Part shown: positions 16,637-25,899 of the stretch, piece after piece | Layout of the letters: each line of letters starts with the position of its first letter | Position numbering within the stretch: the stretch's first letter is position 1 | Origin: DATLAN01 sp035527455 | GTDB lineage: Bacteria; Planctomycetota; Planctomycetia; Pirellulales; Thermoguttaceae | Direction: 5' to 3' | Assembly: GCA_035527455.1 (NCBI GenBank) | Contig: DATLAN010000114.1 | Location: 1-33,393, forward strand | DNA: 33,393 bases | Made by a program: the position numbers and the translations under genes | Notes under the pieces: model-generated | Told to the model about the DNA's origin: nothing | Database searches by the model: none | The model's input: only the letters and a program-made list of their open reading frames with translations

Positions 16637-18862
16637 TCACGCCGCCGGTTGTTGGGCCGGTTGTTCCGATTCGTCCTCCACGGTCGACTCTCGCAAGGTG
16701 TCCGTCGGGCCGGTCACGACGGCTTCCACCGTGCCGACGCCGAACGCCTCGAGGATTTCACGGGCCGATTCGATTTTGGGGGCCTCGCTGACGTCGCGGA
16801 AAACGGAAAGAATCGCCGCGTCCACGTGCTGGCTGACGAACCGCGTATCCGCCACCGGCAGGACCGGGCCGGCGTCGATGATCACGAACTCGAACTGTTC
16901 GCGGAGCCCGTCCAGGATCGGGCCGGCGCCGCCGTTGGCCAACGCGTTCATGGTAACGTCGCGTTGCCAACGCCCCGCCGTCACGGCCGAGAGATTCTCG
17001 ACCCCGGTCTTCTGCAGCGCGGCCTCGAGATCGCTCTGCCGTCGGAGGATTTCGCAGACGCCCGGCTCCGAGGACAGGCCGAAAACGCCGTCGACGGCCG
17101 GCCGACGCAGATCGAAGTCGACCAGCACGGTGCGCCGCCCGTTGTGGGCGAGGCTGGTGGCCAGCCGGGTGGCCAAGGTGGTCTTCCCTTCGCCGCCGGA
17201 CGGGCTGGTAATCAGGATCACGCGGCGTTGTTCGAGTTCCGCCGTGCGGAGCAGCCGGGCGACGATGCTGTCGACCGACTCGGTCAGCCGCATCATCCAG
17301 GTCTGGCCGCGCTTCGAGGGCGTACCCATTTGCCGGGCGATCCGTGCGGGAATCATCGGCACCGAGCCGATCACGTCGATCCCCTGGCGTCGTACGTCTT
17401 CGGCCGAGTTGATCCGCCCCTTGCGCATGTCCCACCATCCGATGCCACCGGCGGGGAAGACGAGCCCCAGGAGCATCGCGAACGTGGTCAGGCCGACGCG
17501 GGGGACGAAATTGGCCTCGCTCTTGGGAACTTCGGCCCGACCCCGCTGCCGGATTCGGGAAGGAGAGTCGAGTTCCACGGCGATTTTTTCTCTTTCCTCG
17601 GCGAGTCTGCGAAGCGACGCCTCGATATCGGCGATGTCCGCCAGTTTCATCTGGTACTCGATGTCGACCTGGCCCAGGTCTTCGGCGATCGCCTTTTTCT
17701 GGGCGACTTCGGCCTCGAGCTGCGTCTTCTGCCCGGTCAAGGAGTCGACCTCGTATTGCAGCCGGTTCCTCTCTTCCTGGATTTCTACGGCCATCATCGC
17801 GCGGACTTCCGCCGCCATGTTCCGCTCCAGTTCGGCGTACTGCATGCTGACCCTGGCTTGATCCTGAAAGCGCTGCATCCCTTGTCGCGACTTCGTGCCC
17901 GGCGCGAGGATTCCCTGGGTGTATTGCTGGTTCATGTTGTGGTATGCCAACTCGGTGGCCACTTGCCTGGCGTAGACATCCTGGTTGAGATAGCGGTCCA
18001 ATTCCGGTTTGGTGATTGGGCGGTCCTGGATCGACGCCAGCAAGGCGCCTTGCGCCGCCAGGGCACCCGTGGCCTGTCTCAGCGTGAACATGGTCTGGGC
18101 GAGTTGTCTCTGGAAATCGGCCCATTCCTGAATGGCGATTCTCTGGCGCAGCGCGCGGGCTTCCTCGTCGGCGGTTCCCAGCACCCTGGCCAGGCTTTCG
18201 AGTTGGGCCCGCTCTCTCCTCACATCGATCGTCTTCTGGCCGTGCGCGGTTTGGATTTCGGTAAGACGCTGCCTCTTCTGCCTTCCCTCGGCGTCGACCA
18301 CTTCCGCCATGTAGGCGTCCACCACCGCGTTGACCAGAAGGGTGGCCTCCTCCTTGTTGTCGTCCGTGAGACTGACCTCCATGATTTCCGCTTGCCCGGG
18401 AAAACGCACGACAAGCTCGTCCGCCAGCCAACGGATCTTGTCGACTTCGCCCGCCAACATGGAGAACTTCTCCGGCTCGATGAGCTTGCCGTCCTGATCG
18501 GGAAAGGCGCGGAGCGCCGCGGTGAGCACCAAGGGGCTGGTAAGAATCTGCTCCTGAGTGTTTATGTAGATTTCGAAGGCGTCGCGGGGAGAGCGCGGCC
18601 CTTCCGCGATGATATACTGCGGCTGCTCCGATATCTGCAGATAGGCGCTGGCCATGTACGTCGGTCCCACGGCCAGCCACACGGCCGGCCCGGCCACCAG
18701 GGCACACGCGACGCCGATCGCCGTCGCCAAGACCCAGTGGCGCCGCAACGCGTGCAGAAACGCCGAGAAGCCGATTGTCCCGGCTCGAGAACGCGGGGTT
18801 GCCTCGGCCCATGGCGCCTCCGGCATGTCATCGGGGAAAGGAAAGTTCTCGCTGCTCGACAT
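16637..18862 (-). CDS. Wzz-type polysaccharide co-polymerase fused to BY-kinase-like ATPase
   Basis: A 741-residue chain-length/export regulator. Residues 32-100 contain the first membrane helix (about 43-65) and Wzz-type start (TYMASAYLQI). Residues about 175-440 form long coiled coils, the second helix is near 467-486, and residues 535-720 are a Wzc/CapB/ExoP-type P-loop domain. Walker A is GGEGKTT (556-562), Walker A' is VDFDLRRP (591-598) and Walker B is FVIIDAGP (669-676). No tyrosine occurs after about residue 413 and the tail DESEQPAQQPAA has no tyrosine cluster, so classical autophosphorylation on a C-terminal Tyr cluster seems impossible. ATG at 18862 has GGAG 9 nt upstream. The gene follows the exosortase gene by 75 bp. 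Confidence 0.93.
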   Translation of the reverse strand: MSSSENFPFPDDMPEAPWAEATPRSRAGTIGFSAFLHALRRHWVLATAIGVACALVAGPAVWLAVGPTYMASAYLQISEQPQYIIAEGPRSPRDAFEIYINTQEQILTSPLVLTAALRAFPDQDGKLIEPEKFSMLAGEVDKIRWLADELVVRFPGQAEIMEVSLTDDNKEEATLLVNAVVDAYMAEVVDAEGRQKRQRLTEIQTAHGQKTIDVRRERAQLESLARVLGTADEEARALRQRIAIQEWADFQRQLAQTMFTLRQATGALAAQGALLASIQDRPITKPELDRYLNQDVYARQVATELAYHNMNQQYTQGILAPGTKSRQGMQRFQDQARVSMQYAELERNMAAEVRAMMAVEIQEERNRLQYEVDSLTGQKTQLEAEVAQKKAIAEDLGQVDIEYQMKLADIADIEASLRRLAEEREKIAVELDSPSRIRQRGRAEVPKSEANFVPRVGLTTFAMLLGLVFPAGGIGWWDMRKGRINSAEDVRRQGIDVIGSVPMIPARIARQMGTPSKRGQTWMMRLTESVDSIVARLLRTAELEQRRVILITSPSGGEGKTTLATRLATSLAHNGRRTVLVDFDLRRPAVDGVFGLSSEPGVCEILRRQSDLEAALQKTGVENLSAVTAGRWQRDVTMNALANGGAGPILDGLREQFEFVIIDAGPVLPVADTRFVSQHVDAAILSVFRDVSEAPKIESAREILEAFGVGTVEAVVTGPTDTLRESTVEDESEQPAQQPAA

Positions 18863-18937
18863 GGTTGTTTCTCCGGATGAATGGGGGTCCAGTCGCGTTG
18901 GTTACCTAAGAACGGTCGTTTTCGAAACAGGAAGGGG

Positions 18938-20746
18938 TCAGGCCTTGCGTTTTTCGGCCACGGTTTCGGAGTCGGATTTGCGGCGGGCCGCGGACTCGGA
19001 TTCGGCGCGGCGCGGCACCCCCGCCAAGGCCCCGCCCAACGAGAGCGCCGGTCCCGACGCCGGTTCGAGGAACAGCTTCTTGAGCAACGCCATCTCGCCC
19101 CACAACATCAGCAGCGCCAAAGGCATCATGAAGAGACCGGCCCAGTCGTGGAAGAAGGCGTCGGCCGTCGCGGTGTCGATCACCTCGGGCCACCATCGGG
19201 ACATCTCGTAGAGGATGGCCGTGATGGTCAATCGCGCGACGTTGGAAACGATCGCGATCGGGACGGCACTGACGACGATCACGATCCTTTCCCACAGCTC
19301 CACCCGGATCACCAGCGCCGCGCCGACGCATATGGCAAAGAACAGAATCAACATCCGCAGGCCGCTGCAGGCCTCGACGACCTGCAAGTCTCCGCTGCTC
19401 ATCTTGATCACGTTGCCTTGGGCGGTCGCCGCGATGCCCAACGTTTGAACGATGAACACGGCGACCTTGGTTCCGAACCATTGCAGCGGGTGGCTGAGCG
19501 TGCCGGAAATCGCTCCGGGAAGCTTCATCATGAACACCAGGAACAGGATCGACGGCCACGCCCACCGCACGTATCGCCAGCCCCCCACGAAAAGCACGAA
19601 GGCCGCCAGGAAAGGCAGGATCGAGAAGATGTCCAGCGTGATATAGACGAAGAAGGCCGATACCCAGCGGATCACCACCCACAGCAGTAACAACGGGATC
19701 AGCCACCAGCACAGACGCCATTCCAACGGTTCCGCGGTCACGCGGTGGTGGACGAGGACCTGCACGAGCTGGAACAGCAGTCCGCCGTACATCGCCCCGC
19801 AAACGCCCGCCAGCAACAAGTACAGCCAGGTCGCCGCCTCCAACCACTTGAGGCTGACCACCGCGTCGACCGCCTGCCGCAGATCGCGCCGCGTCTCCGT
19901 GGAAAATCCCTGGCCGAACCAGACGATCGCGCCGTCCGCGTCGAGAAGGTATGCCCGCGGCAATTCCCTCGCGCCAACCTTCGCCAGCAGCGTTCCCTCG
20001 GCATCCGACAGCACGGCAAACTCGTCGTCGGCTTCCATCCGGGCGTTGGCCAATTGCGCGCGGACTACCTTCGGGTCGTCGCCCTCGTTGACGGCGATGA
20101 CGTGAACGACCTTCTTGGACGACGGGTTGGAATAGTCCCCCTGCAGTTTCTGCAACGTCCCGATCGCCTCCCGCTCGCCCTCGGGCGTGTTGCCGCCCTT
20201 CCAAAAACAGACCACCGTCGCCCGCTTGCCGTAGAAGTCGGAAAGGGAGTGCCGCTTGTCTTCCAGGTCGGGCAATTCCGCCTCGGGCAGGGCGTCCTGG
20301 AGTTGAACCAGGTTCCCCGTGCCGTCTGGTTCCGGTACGGTGATTTCGGGAATGGCAAGGTCGGCTCGCTGCACGGAGAAAACCACGACGAACAACAGCA
20401 CGCCGGCGGCTGCTCCCCCAAGCGCTCCCAATCTGGCCGGTGCCGAAGGGAGCATCCAAAACAGCACCGAGCGAAAACTCGTTCGCTCCGGAAACGGCCC
20501 GAAGACCGGCTTGGACTTGCCGGTGATGATCTCGTGCCGCAGCAAGAGAAGGATCAAGGCAAAAGGCACCACGAAGAAACCGTGTCCGTACTCCGCTTCT
20601 TCCCACCAGGCCTCGAACATCGTGAGGCTCGGCAACTGGTAGCTGATCCAGAGAATGCCGAACAGCACGAGCCAGGCGATCAGCACCGGAGGCCGTGGCA
20701 GCCAACTCTTGAAGTCATCCAGCGAGGGTAAGGCGGGTTCTTGCAT
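18938..20746 (-). CDS. Exosortase with a thioredoxin-fold domain inserted in the membrane core
   Basis: A 602-residue membrane protein. Exosortase hallmarks are YGHGFFVVPFALILL (53-67), the nucleophile motif EACSGLR with Cys460, Arg505 in SNVARL and His533 in FFHDWAG: the Cys-Arg-His triad that processes C-terminal sorting signals. Unlike a normal exosortase (roughly 250-300 residues of core), residues about 92-335 are an insertion. It holds a membrane helix (106-125), a thioredoxin/AhpC-TSA-like domain (about 145-298) and another helix (303-330). The thioredoxin segment has VVCFWKGGNTPEGE where TlpA/ResA proteins have FWxxWCPPC, plus a cis-Pro-like ELPRAYLLDADGAIVW; the two redox cysteines are replaced by Asn186 and Glu189. 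Helix counting puts this domain outside the cytoplasm, on the same side as the active site. It is the first gene of the cluster; ATG 20746 has only a weak ribosome-binding site. Confidence 0.93.
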   Translation of the reverse strand: MQEPALPSLDDFKSWLPRPPVLIAWLVLFGILWISYQLPSLTMFEAWWEEAEYGHGFFVVPFALILLLLRHEIITGKSKPVFGPFPERTSFRSVLFWMLPSAPARLGALGGAAAGVLLFVVVFSVQRADLAIPEITVPEPDGTGNLVQLQDALPEAELPDLEDKRHSLSDFYGKRATVVCFWKGGNTPEGEREAIGTLQKLQGDYSNPSSKKVVHVIAVNEGDDPKVVRAQLANARMEADDEFAVLSDAEGTLLAKVGARELPRAYLLDADGAIVWFGQGFSTETRRDLRQAVDAVVSLKWLEAATWLYLLLAGVCGAMYGGLLFQLVQVLVHHRVTAEPLEWRLCWWLIPLLLLWVVIRWVSAFFVYITLDIFSILPFLAAFVLFVGGWRYVRWAWPSILFLVFMMKLPGAISGTLSHPLQWFGTKVAVFIVQTLGIAATAQGNVIKMSSGDLQVVEACSGLRMLILFFAICVGAALVIRVELWERIVIVVSAVPIAIVSNVARLTITAILYEMSRWWPEVIDTATADAFFHDWAGLFMMPLALLMLWGEMALLKKLFLEPASGPALSLGGALAGVPRRAESESAARRKSDSETVAEKRKA

Positions 20747-21428
20747 GATCGAAGTAATGTCGGCGATGAAGAAACGTCGGGACCGTGGTCGGTCGTTTCT
20801 CTGAGGTTCGCCTGCGTCGGATCGCTCGGCACCAAACCTCGACCACCGGGAACGAGGCCGGCTACGATTTTGTGCGAACGATGGTCAACACACCGAAGGA
20901 AGAAATGCTGATGGTGCACTGATATGGTGCACTGATGTCGTGGATAAGTGTCCCCCCCGCGTCCGTTCAGTCTGATTGGACGCGGCCGTAAAGTCAAGAG
21001 CCGGATCACGGGATCGGCCCAGGAAACGAGAAAAACGTCCAGGGGCGATGACGACCGGCCGTCATTTCCGATAGGATCGACACCATCGGCATAACCGGCA
21101 AACTCGCCGCCCCTCGGTCGAACGTAATCGATACGCGCTTAGTTCAGCTTGAGGGATTGCAGCGAAAATGTCAAGCGTTCGCCGTGTACAAGTGGGGAGC
21201 ATTGTGCCCATTGTGCATAGAAAGAGCCCGCCCCGATCGCTCATCCGGCGCGGGTCGTTCGAAATGAACCTGCCGGGCGACCTTTTGCCCGCACCCAGCC
21301 ACCGGCGTCCCCCCCCTAAGCACGCTTCTCACCCAACGGCTGATTATGCTAGACTATTGGGTCATGGGGTCGGGCACTTTTCCCGATTACTCCGGCCCCC
21401 GAGAGAGTAGCCATCGGGGGAAAGAAAC
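20747..21428. other. 682-bp intergenic region between divergent exosortase cluster and glmS
   Basis: No convincing gene is seen; short reading frames here lack family-like content. The region must hold the promoter of the about 20-kb minus-strand cluster and that of glmS. A weak -10-like TATGCT at 21345-21350 lies before glmS, but no clear -35 element was found. A perfect 13-bp tandem duplication is present at 20911-20936. Confidence 0.6.
20911..20936. repeat. Perfect 13-bp tandem duplication containing GTGCAC palindromes
   Basis: ATGGTGCACTGAT occurs twice, head to tail, with no mismatch. Each unit contains the palindrome GTGCAC. It lies about 165-190 bp upstream of the exosortase start, in the presumed promoter region of the polysaccharide cluster. 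It could be a regulator-binding site or a chance slippage duplication. Confidence 0.7.
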
Positions 21429-23297
<1,869 letters not shown>

Positions 23298-23370
23298 CTC
23301 GTATGTCAACAACGGCGGATTCACTCCTGGACAAACCCTGAGGTGGAAGGGCCTTTCGGAGTCGGGAGCC

Positions 23371-23405
23371 GCATGAGGATGGACGCATGAGGATGGACGC
23401 ATGAG
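23371..23405. repeat. 14-bp tandem repeat spanning a start codon
   Basis: GCATGAGGATGGAC occurs twice and a third, 7-base partial copy (GCATGAG) supplies the ATG start of the next gene at 23401. Each copy therefore duplicates the GAGG ribosome-binding-site-like core and an ATG. Upstream ATG codons in the repeat run into TGA within a few codons. Confidence 0.85.
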
Positions 23406-23925
23406 TGCAGATCCCGCGGAACTGATGTTCTACCGCGAAATGACCGCGGATACGTTCTTCGAAGAGGCCGAGAAACTGGGCGTGGCGGTCGAGGATTTGC
23501 AGGACGAGGAGACGTACGACCAGGTCTTCTATTCCTGCCTGGTCAATATCCGGATGGAAACGGCCACGGCAGTGGCCAAGGGCTTGAACATCCCGATCAC
23601 CGACGACCAGGCCAACGCGATCGCCCGCAACAGCCTCGTTCCCGAGGTTTCCACCGAACCGGTGCCCTTGACGCCCGAGGAACGCGAGATCGCCGACACG
23701 CTCTACTACCACGCCATCAAGGCCGCCGCCGCCCGCCACGGCGAATCGATCGAGGATTCCGTGGCCCGGGTCGAAGCCAAGAAAATGACCCGGACCGGCG
23801 AAAGGGGCTTGACGCTCTTCCAGAAATTCGGCCGCACTTCGGGATGTCTGGTCGTGATCGGCGCATTGCTCTTGGGAACGGCTTCCGCCGCCGCCTCGGT
23901 GGTCTGGGTGTGTCGCGCACAGTAG
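23401..23925 (+). CDS. Hypothetical C-terminally anchored protein
   Basis: A 174-residue protein that I do not recognise. Residues 1-135 are acidic and helical (EKLGVAVEDLQDEETYDQVFY, VPLTPEEREIADTLYYHAIKAAAARHG). A single hydrophobic helix near the C-terminus (SGCLVVIGALLLGTASAAASVVWV) would leave only a few residues beyond it, giving a tail-anchored topology with the main part in the cytoplasm. ATG at 23401 has GAGG 9 nt upstream inside a 14-bp repeat. It lies 103 bp after glmS on the same strand and may be co-transcribed. Codon composition matches its neighbours, supporting a real gene. Confidence 0.75.
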   Translation: MSADPAELMFYREMTADTFFEEAEKLGVAVEDLQDEETYDQVFYSCLVNIRMETATAVAKGLNIPITDDQANAIARNSLVPEVSTEPVPLTPEEREIADTLYYHAIKAAAARHGESIEDSVARVEAKKMTRTGERGLTLFQKFGRTSGCLVVIGALLLGTASAAASVVWVCRAQ

Positions 23926-23926
23926 C

Positions 23927-23945
23927 CGTCTCGCTCCGCGAGACG
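23927..23945. terminator. Perfect 7-bp hairpin just after a stop codon
   Basis: CGTCTCG and CGAGACG flank a 5-base CTCCG loop, starting two bases after the TAG stop of the small hypothetical gene. It lies in the convergent gap before the minus-strand leucine-rich-repeat gene. No T-run follows, so intrinsic termination is plausible rather than certain. Confidence 0.5.
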
Positions 23946-24012
23946 AAGCCCCGAACCCTGAACCCCCGACGAAACCTGACTCGCTTGGAGTCACTTTACA
24001 CGACCGAGCGGC

Positions 24013-25182
24013 CTAATCCTCTCCCTCCACCATGCTCTCGATCTTGCAGTCGGGCAGCGCCGCTTGAAGCTTCGCCACGCCGGCGTCCGTGACGTTCGTC
24101 CGGGTGATGCGAAGATCCGTCAGCTTCTTCAGCCCGGCCAGGTTGTCCAGCCCGGCGTCGGTGACTGCGTTTCGGCCGAGATGGAGGAACTCGAGATTCC
24201 CCAGCGCCTTCAAGTGCGGCAGCCCGGCGTCGGTGACCTTCGTGTTGTCGAGGTTCAGCCACGTCAGTTGCGTCATCTCTTCCAAATGGACGAGGCCCTC
24301 GTCAGTCACGCCGGTCGTCCACAGGGTCAGTTTGGTCAGTTCGGGCAACTTCTCGAGATGTGCCAGCCCCTCGTCACCCACGGCCGTGTCCGTCAGATCC
24401 AGGTCCTCCAGGCCGGACATCGCGCTGAGGAACTCCATTCCGCGGTCGGTCACGCCGGTGCCCGCCAAACGGAGACGCTTCAAACGCGGCAACCCGGCCA
24501 GGTGCGCCAATCCCTCGTCGGTGATGGGCGTTTGGGCCAGGTAAAGCTCTTCGAGAACAGCCAGCGGCTCGAGCTTCTCCAGCCCGGCGTCGGTGACTTC
24601 CGCCCCGTCGAGTCCCAGCGCCTCGAGTTTCGTCAAGGCGGCGAGATACTCGAGTCCCGCGTCCTCGACTTGAGGGCCGGAGAGTTTCAAGCTCTTCAGC
24701 TCGGTCATGCCCCGGACCGATTTCAGCGCCGCGTCGGTCACCTGCGTGCCCCGCAGATCGAGCAGCTTCAGGTTCGTGTTCCCTTCGAGGTAGAGCAAGG
24801 CGGCATCGGTGATCCGCGGATTGTTGCTCAGGTGGAGGTATTCCAGCGAAGCCAATTTACCCAAGTGCTTCAAACGGTCGTCGGTGACGTCGCACTCGGC
24901 GAGGTCGACGGTAATTACCTGTTCTTGCTCGTTGCGCTTAAGCGTTGCGCCGAGCCGCGTCAGGGCGGCGACGACCTGGATTTCCGTCAGCCCATCGCCT
25001 TCCGCTCCCGGCACGAACAGTGCCTTGCCGGCCGTCGCGGCGTGGGGGGACGTCTTGACCGACTTGCCCGCCTCGTCGGACTTCATCTCCTGCCCATCAC
25101 CGGTCGGCGTCTTGTCGTCGCTGCAAGCAGCGGCGAACAGCGCCGCCGTCAGGATCGAGATTCGACAGATCCAGCTTCTCAT
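24013..25182 (-). CDS. Leucine-rich-repeat protein, predicted lipoprotein
   Basis: A 389-residue exported protein. The start MRSWICRISILTAALFAAAC gives a signal peptide ending in a lipobox-like AAAC (Cys at residue 20), so membrane anchoring by lipid is likely although position -3 is Ala rather than Leu. Residues about 35-75 are low-complexity. From about 85 to the end run about twelve tandem 24-residue leucine-rich repeats, most with the pattern VTDAGLxxLxxLxxLxxLxLxxT, as in the bacterial/RI-like LRR proteins abundant in planctomycetes. The repeats are visible in the DNA as recurring GGCGTCGGTGAC. GAGG 9 nt upstream supports ATG 25182 over the codon ten residues earlier. Function is probably protein or ligand binding; partner unknown. 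It follows the small lipoprotein gene by 49 bp. Confidence 0.88.
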   Translation of the reverse strand: MRSWICRISILTAALFAAACSDDKTPTGDGQEMKSDEAGKSVKTSPHAATAGKALFVPGAEGDGLTEIQVVAALTRLGATLKRNEQEQVITVDLAECDVTDDRLKHLGKLASLEYLHLSNNPRITDAALLYLEGNTNLKLLDLRGTQVTDAALKSVRGMTELKSLKLSGPQVEDAGLEYLAALTKLEALGLDGAEVTDAGLEKLEPLAVLEELYLAQTPITDEGLAHLAGLPRLKRLRLAGTGVTDRGMEFLSAMSGLEDLDLTDTAVGDEGLAHLEKLPELTKLTLWTTGVTDEGLVHLEEMTQLTWLNLDNTKVTDAGLPHLKALGNLEFLHLGRNAVTDAGLDNLAGLKKLTDLRITRTNVTDAGVAKLQAALPDCKIESMVEGED

Positions 25183-25231
25183 GCTGACCACCCTCGCCAG
25201 AAAAGCGTACAAGTCTTTCTTGAGTAAATAC

Positions 25232-25663
25232 CTACCGCACGCGTCGGTACGTCTCGGTTTTTCCCTCGCCGTCCTCCAGCCGCAGGGTCTCTTCGTTCAA
25301 TTCGAGAACCCGATCGCTTCGCGCATCACCGACAAGCGACAGATCCTTCGGAAAGGTGTCTTCCGTGTACGTGAAGCTCAGCACGTCGTTTTCCAGGGAC
25401 CACGTTCCGTAGACCTGGTCCCACGTGCTGCGCGACACGCCCTCGTCCTTCCATCTCAGGTCCGCCGTCCAGGTGCCGTCGGAATCGAAAATCACGATTA
25501 CTTTCGTGGCTTCGTCGTCCAGTTTCCACTGACCGACGATCATCTCTTCATAAGATCTCGCGCGGGCTGGCTCTTCCGATCGATCGATCGCCGGGTCCTG
25601 CGAGCACGAGCAGCAGCAAACCAGCAGGAGACTTCCCGCGGCAACAAGACGTGTCCCGGACAT
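25232..25663 (-). CDS. Small predicted lipoprotein, lipocalin-like
   Basis: A 143-residue exported protein. The signal peptide SLLLVCCCSCSQD has a cluster of four cysteines, with Cys16 the likely lipidated one. The mature part begins after a short linker with IVGQWKLDDEATKVIVIFDSDGTWTADLRW and continues with a series of beta strands (VYGTWSLENDVLSFTY, VLELNEETLRLEDGEGKTETYRRV), resembling lipocalin-like or similar beta-barrel domains. I cannot name a specific family. GGAGG 8 nt upstream supports the ATG. It is co-directional with the leucine-rich-repeat lipoprotein gene 49 bp downstream, so the two may form an operon. Confidence 0.82.
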   Translation of the reverse strand: MSGTRLVAAGSLLLVCCCSCSQDPAIDRSEEPARARSYEEMIVGQWKLDDEATKVIVIFDSDGTWTADLRWKDEGVSRSTWDQVYGTWSLENDVLSFTYTEDTFPKDLSLVGDARSDRVLELNEETLRLEDGEGKTETYRRVR

Positions 25664-25852
25664 GAGAGCGACCTCCGTTATCCTTGATGTCCTTGTGATT
25701 CCCCCTGTCCGCGCAAGATATCAAAGCGACGGACGACCGTCAACCGGTGGACCGGTTCTTCGAAAACTTCGGCCGTTGCCGTTTCGCCCGGCAAGATGTC
25801 GGGAGCCCACCAATCCGAATCGAGACGCGAATCGAGAAAATGGATTGGGATC

Positions 25853-25869
25853 GGTGGGCGGTGCCCACC
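25853..25869. repeat. GGTGGGC/GCCCACC intergenic hairpin
   Basis: A perfect 7-bp stem with a 3-base loop, followed by CTACG. From memory, elements of the form GGTGGGC..GCCCACCCTAC recur in intergenic DNA of several phyla, including planctomycetes. It sits about 30 bp downstream of the permease stop on the minus strand, so it could also cap that transcript. Confidence 0.55.
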
Positions 25870-25899
25870 CTACGTTTCTCTGGGGTGTGCCACCCGTCA

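Noticed and set aside
21062..21244. Small minus-strand reading frame in the intergenic region before glmS
   Set aside because: Only 60 codons, Cys/Arg-rich, with no ribosome-binding site and no similarity I recognise.
21250..21428. A glmS ribozyme or other riboswitch in the glmS leader
   Set aside because: No recognisable glmS ribozyme core or pseudoknot pattern was seen, and this ribozyme is known mainly from Gram-positive bacteria.
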